64,000 nucleotides of DNA, from contig CAVOGX010000006.1 in the NCBI GenBank assembly GCA_963695505.1, positions 124,001 to 188,000 on the forward strand. The letters are read 5' to 3'. Within the stretch, counting starts at the first letter, position 1, and each line of letters begins with the position of its first letter. The notes beneath the pieces were generated by a model. The model ran no database searches, was not told the origin of the DNA, and was given only the letters and a program-made list of their open reading frames with translations. This stretch comes from JACSRF01 sp963695505. Its GTDB lineage: Bacteria; Chloroflexota; Anaerolineae; Promineifilales; Promineifilaceae. The translations under genes were made by a program, and so were the position numbers. Of this stretch, positions 15,971-26,200 are shown in pieces.

Positions 15971-16654
15971 CTAGCCCACCTTCACCGCAAACACCTGATC
16001 GTAATCGACTTGCCAGACCAAGGTTTGCACTTCGCTGAAACCCACCTCTTGCAGCAGCGCCTCAAACTGTCCCGTGTCTCGATACCGTCCCAGAAAGGTT
16101 TTGGCTTCCCAGCCGCGCCGCCGCGTGACCATGAGCACGCCGCCGGGGCGTAAAACGCGAGCCATTTCCCGCAGGGCATCTACGTCGGAAGGGAAAAATT
16201 CCAGCGATTCCAGGCAGGACACGGCGTCAAAGCTCTGCGGTGGAAAGGGGAGGGGTACGGCCGTTCCCTGTACCAATGCCGCCCGATCCCCGAACCCAGC
16301 CAGCTTCTCCGCCGCCAGGGCCAGCATTTTTTGCGAGGCGTCCAGCCCCACCAAACGGCCATGAAAAGTGGGCTTTTCCAGCACAAACCAGGGCAGCCGC
16401 CCTGTACCCGTGGCCACATCTAAAATGCGGGGGCTGGGGATGGCAGCCAGTTTTTGCAGAAACGGCCGTACCACAAAAAGTTCCTCTGCGGCCGCCTCAT
16501 ACGCCTTAATGTTATCGTAGCGGTGGGCGGTGACGTCATACATCCACACCACGAAGCGCCGCCCCAGGTACAGCCCCTCGGTGATGACCAGCAGCCAGTA
16601 GAGCAGCGCCCCTACCAGCAGCAGACCCAAAATTGCCCCAAAAATCCACGTCAT
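15971..16654 (-). CDS. membrane-anchored class I methyltransferase
   Basis: 227 residues. An N-terminal helix (IFGAILGLLLVGALLYWLLV) anchors a Methyltransf_11-type domain. Motif I is ILDVATGTGRLPWFVL, followed by LVGLDASQKMLALA and FDAVSCLESLEFFPSDVDAL. Related UbiE-like anchored methyltransferases act on lipids or quinones; the substrate here is unknown. It reads opposite to its left neighbour. Its upstream side holds short tandem repeats. Confidence 0.82.
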   Translation of the reverse strand: MTWIFGAILGLLLVGALLYWLLVITEGLYLGRRFVVWMYDVTAHRYDNIKAYEAAAEELFVVRPFLQKLAAIPSPRILDVATGTGRLPWFVLEKPTFHGRLVGLDASQKMLALAAEKLAGFGDRAALVQGTAVPLPFPPQSFDAVSCLESLEFFPSDVDALREMARVLRPGGVLMVTRRRGWEAKTFLGRYRDTGQFEALLQEVGFSEVQTLVWQVDYDQVFAVKVG

Positions 16655-16655
16655 T

Positions 16656-16760
16656 TGTGTGATAGTTTGATAGTGTGCTGGTTTGATAAATTACTGGTTG
16701 GTTAGTGAGCGGGGTTGGATAACCAACCAACCATCCATCCAACTTACCAACAAACCAACC
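16656..16760. repeat. intergenic degenerate tandem repeat (GATAGTTT / CCAA words)
   Basis: Eight-base words GATAGTTT, GATAGTGT, GCTGGTTT and GATA run into GGTTGGTTAGTG and then CCAACCAACCATCCATCC. The same vocabulary recurs at 15950-15966, 17868-17990, 45783-45830 and, inside a gene, at 51895-51965. Confidence 0.7.
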
Positions 16761-16763
16761 CCT

Positions 16764-17774
16764 TTACAAATACCCTTCCTGGCGCAGCCACGCTTCCGTG
16801 CGCCGCATTCCTTCCGCCAAATCTACGCGGGGCTGGTACCCCAAAAGCTGCTCCGCTTTGGTCGTGGGGAAAACAGCATTGCTGGTTAAAAAGCGCACCC
16901 GCTGCGGGTTAAGGGGTAGGCCGAGGTGAAAAAGGCTGTTAACCCAGGCCAGCAGACGCGCGCCCCACAGGGGAATTTGCCGGGGCCGCCGGCCGCACAT
17001 CTGGCTGTAAAAACCAAAAAAGGTGCGCCAGTTAATTACCGGATCGGAAAAATTGAAGGCTTCGCCAACCGCTTTTGGCTGTGTAGCCGCCAGCAGCATG
17101 CCGTCCACGAGGTTGTCAATGTATACGGGCCAGGCATGGCCGTGCCCACCGCCAAAGAGGACCGGCGTGCCCTTTTGCACAAACTGCAGCATCTGCACGC
17201 TCCAGCCTTGCGCGCGCGGCCCGTACACGAGGGCGGGGCGCACCACCGCCAGGTTTACCCCCAGCTCTTTAGCCAGGGCAACAGCGCGTAATTCACCCTG
17301 CGCTTTGGTACGGCCGTATAGGTCATTGGCCGTGCTCGTGTCCAGGGGATGATCCTCATCCACCTGGGGGCGCTGCGGCAAGCCATAGGATGCAATGGAG
17401 CTGACGAGTACCAGGCACGACACGCTCGCCGCGGCTGCCAGCCGCACCATCATTTCGCTGGCCGTCACGTTCATGGCCATGGCGTCCGCTTCCTGGTCCT
17501 GCACGCGCCCGCCGCCTAGCCAGGCGGCTACGTGGAAAACCACCTCTTGTCCCTGTACCAGCTCCCGCATGCGGTGGCTGTCCAGCAGGTCAGCTTGCTG
17601 TAACTGCACGCCCAACTCTTGCAAAGCGACCGCCTTTTGCAGGCTGCGCCCGCTGCCGGTGACGACAGCCCCTTCCTCCACGGCCAGCCGCTCGGCCAGC
17701 CGCCCGCCAATGAAGCCGGTGGCCCCGGTAACCAGTACCTTTTTGTCTCGTAATGCGTGATTTGTAATTGACAT
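16764..17774 (-). CDS. NAD(P)-dependent epimerase/dehydratase (extended SDR)
   Basis: 336 residues. Rossmann motif VLVTGATGFIGGRLAERL at the N-terminus, SSIASYG with the catalytic Ser region, then the active-site Tyr and Lys in YGRTKAQGE. VVRPALVYGP follows. The C-terminal part (RPRQIPLWGARLLAWV) resembles 3-beta-HSD-like or DFR-like extended SDRs rather than UDP-sugar epimerases. Cytoplasmic oxidoreductase, substrate unknown. Monocistronic by position. Confidence 0.85.
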   Translation of the reverse strand: MSITNHALRDKKVLVTGATGFIGGRLAERLAVEEGAVVTGSGRSLQKAVALQELGVQLQQADLLDSHRMRELVQGQEVVFHVAAWLGGGRVQDQEADAMAMNVTASEMMVRLAAAASVSCLVLVSSIASYGLPQRPQVDEDHPLDTSTANDLYGRTKAQGELRAVALAKELGVNLAVVRPALVYGPRAQGWSVQMLQFVQKGTPVLFGGGHGHAWPVYIDNLVDGMLLAATQPKAVGEAFNFSDPVINWRTFFGFYSQMCGRRPRQIPLWGARLLAWVNSLFHLGLPLNPQRVRFLTSNAVFPTTKAEQLLGYQPRVDLAEGMRRTEAWLRQEGYL

Positions 17775-17838
17775 GGGCGGGATTGTAACCGGTAATGGAT
17801 AATTGTGCCGATAGCCATTCGGGTTAGAAAATCCGTGC

Positions 17839-17990
17839 TATAATCGCCCCCGATGATTTTTTTGTGGGTGGTTTGATAGTGTGATAGTTTGATGGTTTGT
17901 TAGGGAATTGGCGCTTCAGTAAGCCAACTAACCAACCAACCAGCCAACTAACCAACCAACTAGCTAACCAACTTACCAACCAACTTTAGA
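17839..17990 (+). promoter_or_regulatory. promoter and repeat-filled leader of the exonuclease-helicase gene
   Basis: TATAAT at 17839-17844 (weak -35) starts a leader of about 140 bases to ATG 17995. The leader is almost entirely low complexity: GATAGTGTGATAGTTTGATGG, then CCAACTAACCAACC words in a period of 4 or 8. No terminator-like hairpin is seen. Confidence 0.5.
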
Positions 17991-17994
17991 AATT

Positions 17995-20809
17995 ATGTCT
18001 ACTACTTTTGCTGCGGTTGATGTGGAAACGACCGGCTTCGATCCGGAGCGCGAAGCCATCATTGAAGTGGGGGTCATCGTCTTTCGTGAGAACGACATCC
18101 TGGAAGAATTCACCTCATTGGTGAATCCGGGGCGCGATGTGCCGCCGGAAATTACGCGCCTGACGGGCATTACCCAGGCTATGGTGGATGAAGCCCCGAC
18201 CATGTTTACGCTGCGTTCGCGGTTACGGCCGTTGCTGGGCAGCCACGTCATCATCGGCCACAACGTGGACTTTGACCTCGGTTTCCTCAACGCCGAGCGC
18301 CTGGGCGTGGGCAACCACCGCCTGGACACCATTACCCTGGCCTCTATTCTCGTGCCCGAAGCGGGCCGCTACGGTCTGGACGCCCTGGCCCGCCACCTGA
18401 AACTGCCCGACGCCGACAGTGGGCAGGACCACCGCGCCCTGGCTGACGCTGAGCAGACCGTGGAGCTGTTCCTGGCCCTGAAAGAGCGCGCCCTGGCTCT
18501 GGATTTAGACCAGCTCGAAGAAATCGTGCTAAACGGGCGGCGCATTGGCTGGCCGGAAACCCTCTTCTTTGAAGAGGCTCTGGCCTTAAAAACCCGCGAT
18601 GCGTTCAGCAGTGGCCCCCGCCGCCCGCGCGGCGCGCCCCTGTTTACCCCGCCCAAGCTGGATGGTCGTGTGCTGGCCCCAGCGGAAACGCCGGCCATGC
18701 TGGACGTCAATGCAGTTGTGGGCATGCTGCAGCCCGGCGGGAACTTCAGCCGCGCCTTCGCCGGGTTTGAGCACCGCCCGCAGCAGGTGCAAATGCTGGA
18801 GGCGGTGACGACGGCTTTCAACCAGGGGCAGCACCTGCTGGTCGAGGCGGGCACGGGCACGGGCAAGAGTGTCGCTTACCTGCTGCCGGCTGCGTTTTGG
18901 GCGTATGAAAACGGCCGTCGCGTGGTCATCTCCACCAACACCATCAACCTGCAAGACCAGCTCATCAACAAAGACATTCCCGAACTGCAAAAAGCGCTGC
19001 CCTTCGAGCTGCGCGCCGCCGTGCGCAAAGGGCGCAGCAACTACCTGTGCACGCGCCTGTTCCAGCAGATGCGCCACAACGGCCCCAGCAATGCCGACGA
19101 GATGGTGATGTTTGCGCGCATTTTGCTCTGGCTGCCGCACACGCAAACCGGCGACGTGGCCGAACTTGTGGTGCGCACACCGGGGGAGCGGCTGGTGTGG
19201 CAGCGGCTCAATGGCGACAATGCCGTCTGCACCATGGAGCATTGCGCGGCCACCAACTGCCCGCTGCATCTGGCCCGCCGCCGCGCCGAGCTGGCGCACA
19301 TTGTCATCGTCAATCACGCCCTGCTGCTGTCTGACGTGGCCAACGGCGACCACATTTTGCCGGAATTTACGGATCTGATTATGGACGAGGCGCATCATCT
19401 GGAAGCGGCCGTTACCGATGGCCTGAGCTTTCGTGCCGACAAGCGCTTTTTTGAGACGGTTTTGGATGAGGTGGTAAAGCCCCGGTCTGGGCTGCTGGCG
19501 GATGCGCAAACGCCGTTTCCACCGGCGCCCCCCCCGTCATCAGCGAGCAGTTCAACGGCATCGTGGAAGCCATTCGCCGCGAGGGGCAGTTGGCGGCCAT
19601 TCGCCTGGAAGAGTTCTTTCAGACCCTGGCTTTCTTCTTGGAGGATCACGTGAACCCCCGCGCCCAGTTTGCCGAGCAAATCCGGCTGCTGCCCGGCGTG
19701 CGCGCCCAACCCAACTACGACGAAGTGGAAATTAGCTGGGATAACCTGAACAAGCAGCTCAAAGCCATTGCCAAAGGGTTTGCCAAATTGTCCGAGGCCA
19801 TGGCCGAACTGGGCGACATGCACGACCTGGAAGAGGGCGAAGATTTGCGGCTCATGCTAAATAACATGCCACCGGCTGGAAGAAACTCGCCAAAACATGC
19901 ACGCCATCATCTCTGCCCCCAGCGAGGAGATGATTTACTGGGTTGAGGTGTACAAAGATCGCATCTCGCTGCACGCTGCACCGCTCTTTGTCGGGCCGCT
20001 GGTGGAGCAGCACATCTTCAACGAGAAAGAGACCGTCATCCTTACCTCGGCCACGCTGCGCACGGCCGGGCCAGACGCCCGCGAAGAGCCAACCTTTGGT
20101 TACCTCCGGGAGCGCCTGCACGCTGGCCACGCGGACGAATTGGCCGTTGGCTCCCCCTTCGACTACAAAAACAAAACCCTTCTTTACCTGGTCAGCGACA
20201 TGCCGGAACCCAACCAGCCCGGCTACCAGCGGTACGTTGGAGGAGGCCATTGTGGATGTGGCTACAGCGCTCGGCGGGCGCACCATGGTGCTCTTTACCT
20301 CTTATGGGCAGCTCCAGCAAACGGCCCGCGCCGTCGAAGGAGCGCTGAACGATGCCGGGATTACCACGCTGGCCCAATCGAGCGGCGCTTCGCGGCAGCA
20401 GCTTTTGGCGCAGTTTAAGCAGCCGGACAGCCGGGCGGTGCTGCTGGGCACGCGCTCTTTTTGGGAAGGGGTGGACGTGCCGGGACCGGCACTGCAGGCG
20501 GTGCTCATCGCCAAGCTGCCTTTTGATGTGCCCTCTGATCCGATTTTTGCCGCCCGCTCGGAGACGTTTGACAATGCCTTTTTTGAGTATTCAGTTCCCG
20601 AGGCGGTGCTGCGCTTTCGCCAGGGGTTTGGCCGCCTCATCCGCCGCCAGGATGATGAAGGGGTGGTGGTGATTTTGGACAAGCGGGTGCTGACCAAGCG
20701 TTACGGCCGTTTCTTTCTCGAAGCCCTCCCCGAATGCATGGTCCTGCGCCAGCGTGTAAGCCGCCTGGGCGAATTAACGCTTCGTTGGCTTAACCGCGAC
20801 CAAAAATAG
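17995..20809 (+). CDS. DnaQ-type exonuclease fused to DinG-like Fe-S helicase (three frameshifts)
   Basis: About 938 residues when corrected. Residues 1-170 are a DEDDh 3'-5' exonuclease (AAVDVETTGF, IIGHNVDFDLGFL, HRALADAEQ). The rest is an XPD/DinG superfamily 2 helicase: Walker A LVEAGTGTGKSVAYLL, candidate Fe-S cysteines (YLCTRL, VCTMEHCAATNCPL), DEAH box LIMDEAHHLEAA, and C-terminal LLGTRSFWEGVDVPG and RQGFGRLIRR. This is the domain order of Gram-positive DinG. The frame breaks at about 19531 (a run of eight C), 19870 and 20232, consistent with assembly indels. It probably acts on D- or R-loops or repair intermediates; a truly broken gene would be an alternative. Confidence 0.88.
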
Positions 20810-20886
20810 CCTACAATGCGGTACGATTGGGCCATAGCCCAAAGATATTGGTTCCCCCTAAAATTAAAAAGTTAACGTAACCGTTT

Positions 20887-20946
20887 AGACCTGCGAAGCT
20901 CAACCACAGGGCCATGGCCAAAAACTGGTGAAAATCCCGCAGGTCT
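20887..20946. repeat. palindromic repeat element, diverged copy
   Basis: AGACCTGCG (20887-20895) and CGCAGGTCT (20938-20946) are the outer arms of the element seen at 23149-23212 and 34949-35013; the inner part has diverged. A separate 6-bp hairpin TTGGGC-CATA-GCCCAA lies at 20827-20842. Confidence 0.6.
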
Positions 20947-21014
20947 CCAAAAAGACTGAACGCTTTCAACTTAATAAATTAGGGCGTAAGTTTTTTTAGA
21001 TTAGGAGGCATATT

Positions 21015-23037
21015 TTGAACAGTTCAAAAACACGTATTCGCTTTTTTCTGCTGCTTATGCTGGTCATGAGCCTGGTTTTGGTCGCCTGTGGCGGCAACGA
21101 AGAAAGTACGCCAGAAACTGAAACCGCCAGCGAGCCAACGAACGTATCACCGACTGAGCCACCCCCCACTTTGACCCCGGCGCCCACCAGCACCCCCGAG
21201 CCGACGGCGACACCCGAACCCACGGCTACGCCGGATCCCGTTGCTGGGTTTGCCACCTTCGAAGCGCCAGACGCTGGTGTCACCATGCTGTACCCCAGCG
21301 AGTGGTTCACCGAAAACATGTTTGGCTTTTTGCTCTTTGCGTCCAACGAAGAATTGATCGATGCACCGGATCCCGGCGAAGAGGGCGGCATTGTCCTGCT
21401 TGTGGCCGCCGACACGGCCGAATTCGAGACCGACGACCCGGCCGAAGCTATCGATCAAGCCATTGCTGAGTTTGACCTGGGTGAGGATGTGGAATTAGTC
21501 TCAGGTCCAGATGCCATCACCGTAAACGGCCTGGAAGGCTCAAAAGCAGTGGTCCATGCCACCAGCGACAATGACACAGCTCTGTCAGCCCTGGTGGCCA
21601 TCCTTATTGGCGGTGACCGCAGCGCCATATTCTTTGGCGTGACCCCGCAAGAAAGCGAAGCGGAGTACCTGCCCACTTTTGAGGCGATGTTGAACACGGT
21701 GGAACTGAGCGCCCCAGTGGTGACGACGCCGGAAAATGGTGGGGCGGACATATCAACGCCCAGCGGCATTGTGGAATATGGTGAGACGGCGGCAGGGTCA
21801 CTGGTAAGCGCTGACGAAACGGCCGTGTGGGCCTTCCGGGGCAGCGAGGGCGACCTGGTTTCCGTGACCGTGACGCCTCTCTCCGACGATTTCGACCTGG
21901 TCATTGACGTCCTCGACGCCGATGGCCAATCGCTTATTGGCGGTGAGATGGACAGCTCTTTTGGTGAAGAAACGGTGACGGACATTGTTTTGCCTGCCTC
22001 TGGGCAATACTTTGTAGCTGTAAGGGGCTATGAAGGCAGCATGGGCGACTACGAACTGCTGGTGTCGTCAGGTTCAGGTGGCTCCGGTGCGATTACTCCC
22101 CCGGCGGGCGACGTTTTGGGCTTTGGCGAAGTAGGCACGGGCACTTTAGCCGACGCCGGCACGCAAACCTGGAGCTTCTTTGCCGAAGCTGGAGATGTAG
22201 TCGACGTTACCGTGGCGCCGCTGGATGAGGACTTTGACGTGGTGGTTGACGTGCTAGACAGCGTGGGCTTCTCCATCCTGGACGAAGGCGAACAGGATAA
22301 CTCCTTTGATACCGAGTACATTCGCGTTTTGTTCATCGAGGAAGAAGGCTATTACACCGTGGCTGTGCGCGGCTACGAAGGGGCTACCGGCAATTACGAA
22401 GTGCTGGTGGATGAGTCCTTGGGCCGCCTGCCGGGCAGCATTGTCTTCGCTGCCGACACGCTGGAAGAAGGTGAGGAACACGCCTTCCCCTTCACGGCGG
22501 GTGAAGGCGAGACGGTGCGTATTTACGTGAAACCTGATTTTGGCACGGACGTGGTTGTCGGCCTTTACAACGATGACACGGATGAGTTGATTGAAGAGGT
22601 GGACAATACCACCGGCTTTGAGGAACTCATTTTCACTTCGCCAGAGTTGGCCAATTACTATTTTCAGGTATCTGGGTTTGAGGGCAGCACTGGTTACTAT
22701 GAGGCCACGGTGTTGGCTGGCGACCTGGCATACTTGGAGGTGGCGGGCGGAGATAGCGTTTACGGCCGTTTTCGGGGCAGATGGGTTGATCGAATACTTC
22801 ATCAGAGCCGAGGCTGGCGATACCCTGACCGTTTCCGTCTCCTCTGACGAGGATACCGACATCGTGCTTTCCTTCAGCGACCTGGACGACAATATCCTGG
22901 CCGAAATTGACGACGCCTTCTCCGGCGAAGACGAAGTGCTGACCTACACCTTTGACGCCGAGGTGTTGGCCATCATTTCTGTCTCCGACTTTTTTGGCGG
23001 GCAGGGTAAATTCTTCATGGACGTTACCCTTGAATAG
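21015..23037 (+). CDS. surface lipoprotein with PPC-type repeats (one frameshift)
   Basis: About 674 residues after correction. The start is TTG 21015 with AGGAGG 6 bases before it. A lipoprotein signal ends in LVLVAC. A Thr/Pro/Glu spacer (TPAPTSTPEPTATPEP) follows, then a domain around YPSEWFTENMFGFLLFA that resembles stress- or lipoprotein-associated folds. Three to four pre-peptidase C-terminal (PPC)-like repeats follow, with recurrent words: FDLVIDVLDADGQ, YFVAVRGYEGSMGDYEL, FDVVVDVLD, YYTVAVRGYEGATGNYE. One extra base at about 22772 shifts the frame; the last 88 residues continue in frame to 23037. It is likely displayed on the outer face of the membrane. Function unknown. Confidence 0.8.
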
Positions 23038-23081
23038 AGGTTTTATCTTTGTAGAAACATTGCGCATTTGAGCAACAAATA

Positions 23082-23117
23082 AAAAGAGCTGCCAGGTTCA
23101 GGCCCGGCAGCTCTTTT
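23082..23117 (+). terminator. terminator after the PPC lipoprotein gene
   Basis: 12-bp stem AAAAGAGCTGCC (23082-23093) with GGCAGCTCTTTT (23106-23117). Its A- and T-rich ends make it able to work in both directions, so it may also end the convergent minus-strand gene. Confidence 0.85.
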
Positions 23118-23148
23118 CATTTCTCTTTATTGCAGCCTTGCAAATTTT

Positions 23149-23212
23149 AGACCTGCGAGGTTTATACCTCTGGTGTGAAGTTGACAAAATCGTCAAAAAA
23201 CCTCGCAGGTCT
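23149..23212. repeat. palindromic repeat element, copy A
   Basis: 15-bp arms AGACCTGCGAGGTTT (23149-23163) and its exact complement (23198-23212) enclose 34 bases holding a second stem TTGAC/GTCAA. About 30 bases after the right arm (GGAAAAAGACATAACGCCA) are also shared with copy B at 34949, so the unit is about 100 bp. Confidence 0.85.
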
Positions 23213-23260
23213 TATCTGGAAAAAGACATAACGCCATTGTCCAGCTCGTTATTGCAGCGC

Positions 23261-26200
23261 CTACTCTTCGACGATGGTGAACAGCAGCCCTTCCGAACGG
23301 CCGAATACTTCAGGGAAGAATTCTTGCCGCGCTGTGGCGGGCATCACCTGGAAGGCGCCGGGGATGCTGGCCTGCAAAGTGTAGGTGTACTGGTAAGTGC
23401 CCGCGGGCAGGAACTCGGCAAAGAACACCACCTGCTCGTCGCGGAACTCGGTGCGGTTGAAGTACCACCAGCCCCAATAGCCGTAGCGGTAATCTTCATC
23501 CGTGCGCTGGAAGGTGGGTCCAGCCCCCAAAGCGCTGGTGTCCAGGTTGGGGTCGATGGCCTCAGCGCCCGCCGGAATGGGGTCGCGCACCACGGCGTAA
23601 AGCAGGTCATTGGGGGCAATGATGGTCAGCTCCACCCGCACCTGCTGCCCGGCAGAAATCTCGCTGATGGGTTCACAGCTTTCCGTTTCGGGGTCGCAGG
23701 CGGCGTCGTAGTAAGCCCTCTGCACCGTAATGCCCCGGCTGACGGCGCTGACGCTTTCGGCCAGCAGGAAGCTGTCCAGGTGCATGGTGTAGTAGAGACG
23801 GCCGTTGCCATCCCCATGGCGGAACTCAAAGAAAGTTCACGGCATCGGGGGCCAGCTCGCGCAACGGAACGGCCGTGGCTTCTGTCACCGTCAGGTTATC
23901 TTGGCGTGAAGGTACCCTGAATTTCCGGCTGCAAGTTCACCGCCAGGGTGTAATCAAAGTTCGCTTCCAGTTCGCCCGTGGCGGCCATCCAGTTGGTCAG
24001 CGCCAGAATGCTCCACGCCGTTTCGTGGGAGGTGGACCAATGTTGGGCCTGCCGCGCCACCATCAGCCAGCGCACCGCGCCCGGCAGCAGGTTGTTTTGC
24101 GGCTGCGCGCGCACCAGGGCATCAATGATGATGGCCGTGTTGCGCACGTCGCTTTCCAGATTGCCCCAGTAAGGTCCATCAGGCGTCTTCCCAATGGGTG
24201 CCGGTGGCGCTGAGGATGGCGCTGTCGTTCAGGTCATTTAGCAACAGCTCCAGGTTATCCGGGTTGGAACCCAGGTCATAGTAGATGTTGGCCAGCAGCG
24301 CCTTGGCATAGGGGCTCAAGAAGTCCCGCTGTTCGTTGACGTACTGGTCGTACAGGTCAGAATAATCGGCGTCAAGCAGGTGCATCACGTAGAGGAAGAA
24401 GACCTGGCGGTTGGCATCGGAAACTGGCGTGTATCCTTTCGGTTCCGTCAATTCCCCATCCAGGTAGCGCGCCGCGTCGCCGATGACCCGTGGCGGGATG
24501 GCATAGCCCGCGTCCCGCGCCTGCACCAGCGCAAACAGGACGTAAGCTGTCAGGTAATCATTACGTTCGCCACTGTAGCACCAGCCCCAGCCGCCGCCCG
24601 GCAGCGCCAGGTCGGCAATGCGCCCGATTTGCTGTGGAATGAGTGTGTCGAGCCGGCTTTGCAGCCCGGCGTCGCCCAGGTTTAGCTCGCCCAGGGCGCG
24701 GGCCGTCACCGCATTCGGCAGCAGCCGGTCGGCCACGGCGTGAGCGCAGGCTGATTCGTAGGGCCATTCCTCTTCCAGGTAGTTCAGGCTGTCCAGCAGC
24801 GCCGCCGCCAGCGACGGGCTGAGGGTAACGTCGACGGCGCCGCGGCGCAGGTCGGCGTTGGGCGGCACCAGCACGGCTTCAACCTGGCGCCCTTTCTCCT
24901 CCACCACGCCGGAACTGCCCACGATATCTTCGGCATCGTAGCGGTAGACGGGAATGACGTTGTCCGGACCAACGCCAAAGGTAGGCTTGGTGGCGTCGCG
25001 GAAGCCACCCCCTTCAACGCGGAAGGTCAGGTCAGCTTCAGTTACGTCCTCCACCGTCATCTCCCAACGCACCAGGGAACGGCCGTTGGCGGGCACGGTG
25101 ACAATTTGGTCGGCGGGGCTGTCGGCCAGCCCGGTTTCTGCCAGGCTGACGGTGGCCTCGATGGCGCTGGCGGTGTTGTTGTTGACGATGGCCCCAATCT
25201 GCACCACGTCACCAACGGTGAAGAAGCGCGGCGTGACGGGGCGAATGAGCAGGGGCAGGGTGACGACGATGTCGGTGCTGCTTTGGCCGACCAGTGTGTT
25301 ATCGGTGACGGCCTTGCTGCTCAGCCGCCAGGTGGTTAGGCTGTCGGGCAGGGGGATTTCGACCTCTGCTTGGCCGTTTTCGTCGGTGAGCAGCGTGGCC
25401 TGCCAGTAGGCGGTGTCGGGGAAGTCGCGGCGCACGCGTTCTTCTTCATCACCCACGGCGCGGCTCAGGGCTTCTTCGGCCACGTCGCCGCCGCCGCCGC
25501 CAAAGCCGCCGCCTTCAACGGGCAGCTCTGCTTCCAGCCCTTCACCGGAAATGAAGAGGCCGCCGCTGGTCTGGCTGTAGAGTGGCTGGGCCTGGTAGAA
25601 GGCGTCTTGAATGGTCGGGGCATTGTCCGCCTTCAGGGTGAGCACAGCCAGGTCTACCAGGGCAAGGGAGAGGTTGGCCTGGACGGGATTGCCCTGGTAG
25701 TCGGTGACGCTGATGTCGTAAACGGCCGTTTCCCCAGGGGTGAAGCTGTCATTTTGCGGCTTCAATTCCACGTTCAGCACCAGCTCCGCCGGGGATACCT
25801 TGAGTTCGGCCATGCCCAGACGGATGTCGGCGTAGGGATTGTCGGCGCCGGGGGTCACAGGCTTAACGGCCGTAACTGTCACAAACACGTTGGGCGCGTA
25901 GCTGGCGGGAATGGGGATTTCCAGAATGTCGCTGCTTGCTTTGCAGGGTGATGACGCGTTGTTCGATCAGGCGGCCGCGCTCGATCGTCAGCCATGCCTG
26001 TACTGGCCCCGCAAAGGGGGACTGCACCAGGATCTGCGCTGTGTCGCCAGGCTGGTAATCTTGCTTGTCAGCCACCAGCTCCATACGCCGTTCGCGGGGG
26101 TCGCTGCGCCAGCCGACGAAGCTGCTGCTGTCCACTGCCCACAGGTAGTGCTGCTGGTTTGCTGGCGTCCGGTGCTGTCGGTCACGGTGGCCATGGCGAT

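Noticed and set aside
15950..17990. CCAACCAACC runs as a possible CRISPR array
   Set aside because: Period is 4-8 bases with no 25-40-base spacers and no cas genes in the window.
19520..19545. Run of eight C in the exonuclease-helicase gene as a programmed frameshift site
   Set aside because: Two further breaks in the same gene lack slippery sequences and many other genes are broken likewise; a homopolymer error is simpler.
23138..23920. 260-residue plus-strand frame opposite the alpha-2-macroglobulin C-terminus
   Set aside because: The opposite strand matches the family ending in GLLFTIVEE; this frame begins inside a repeat and resembles nothing.
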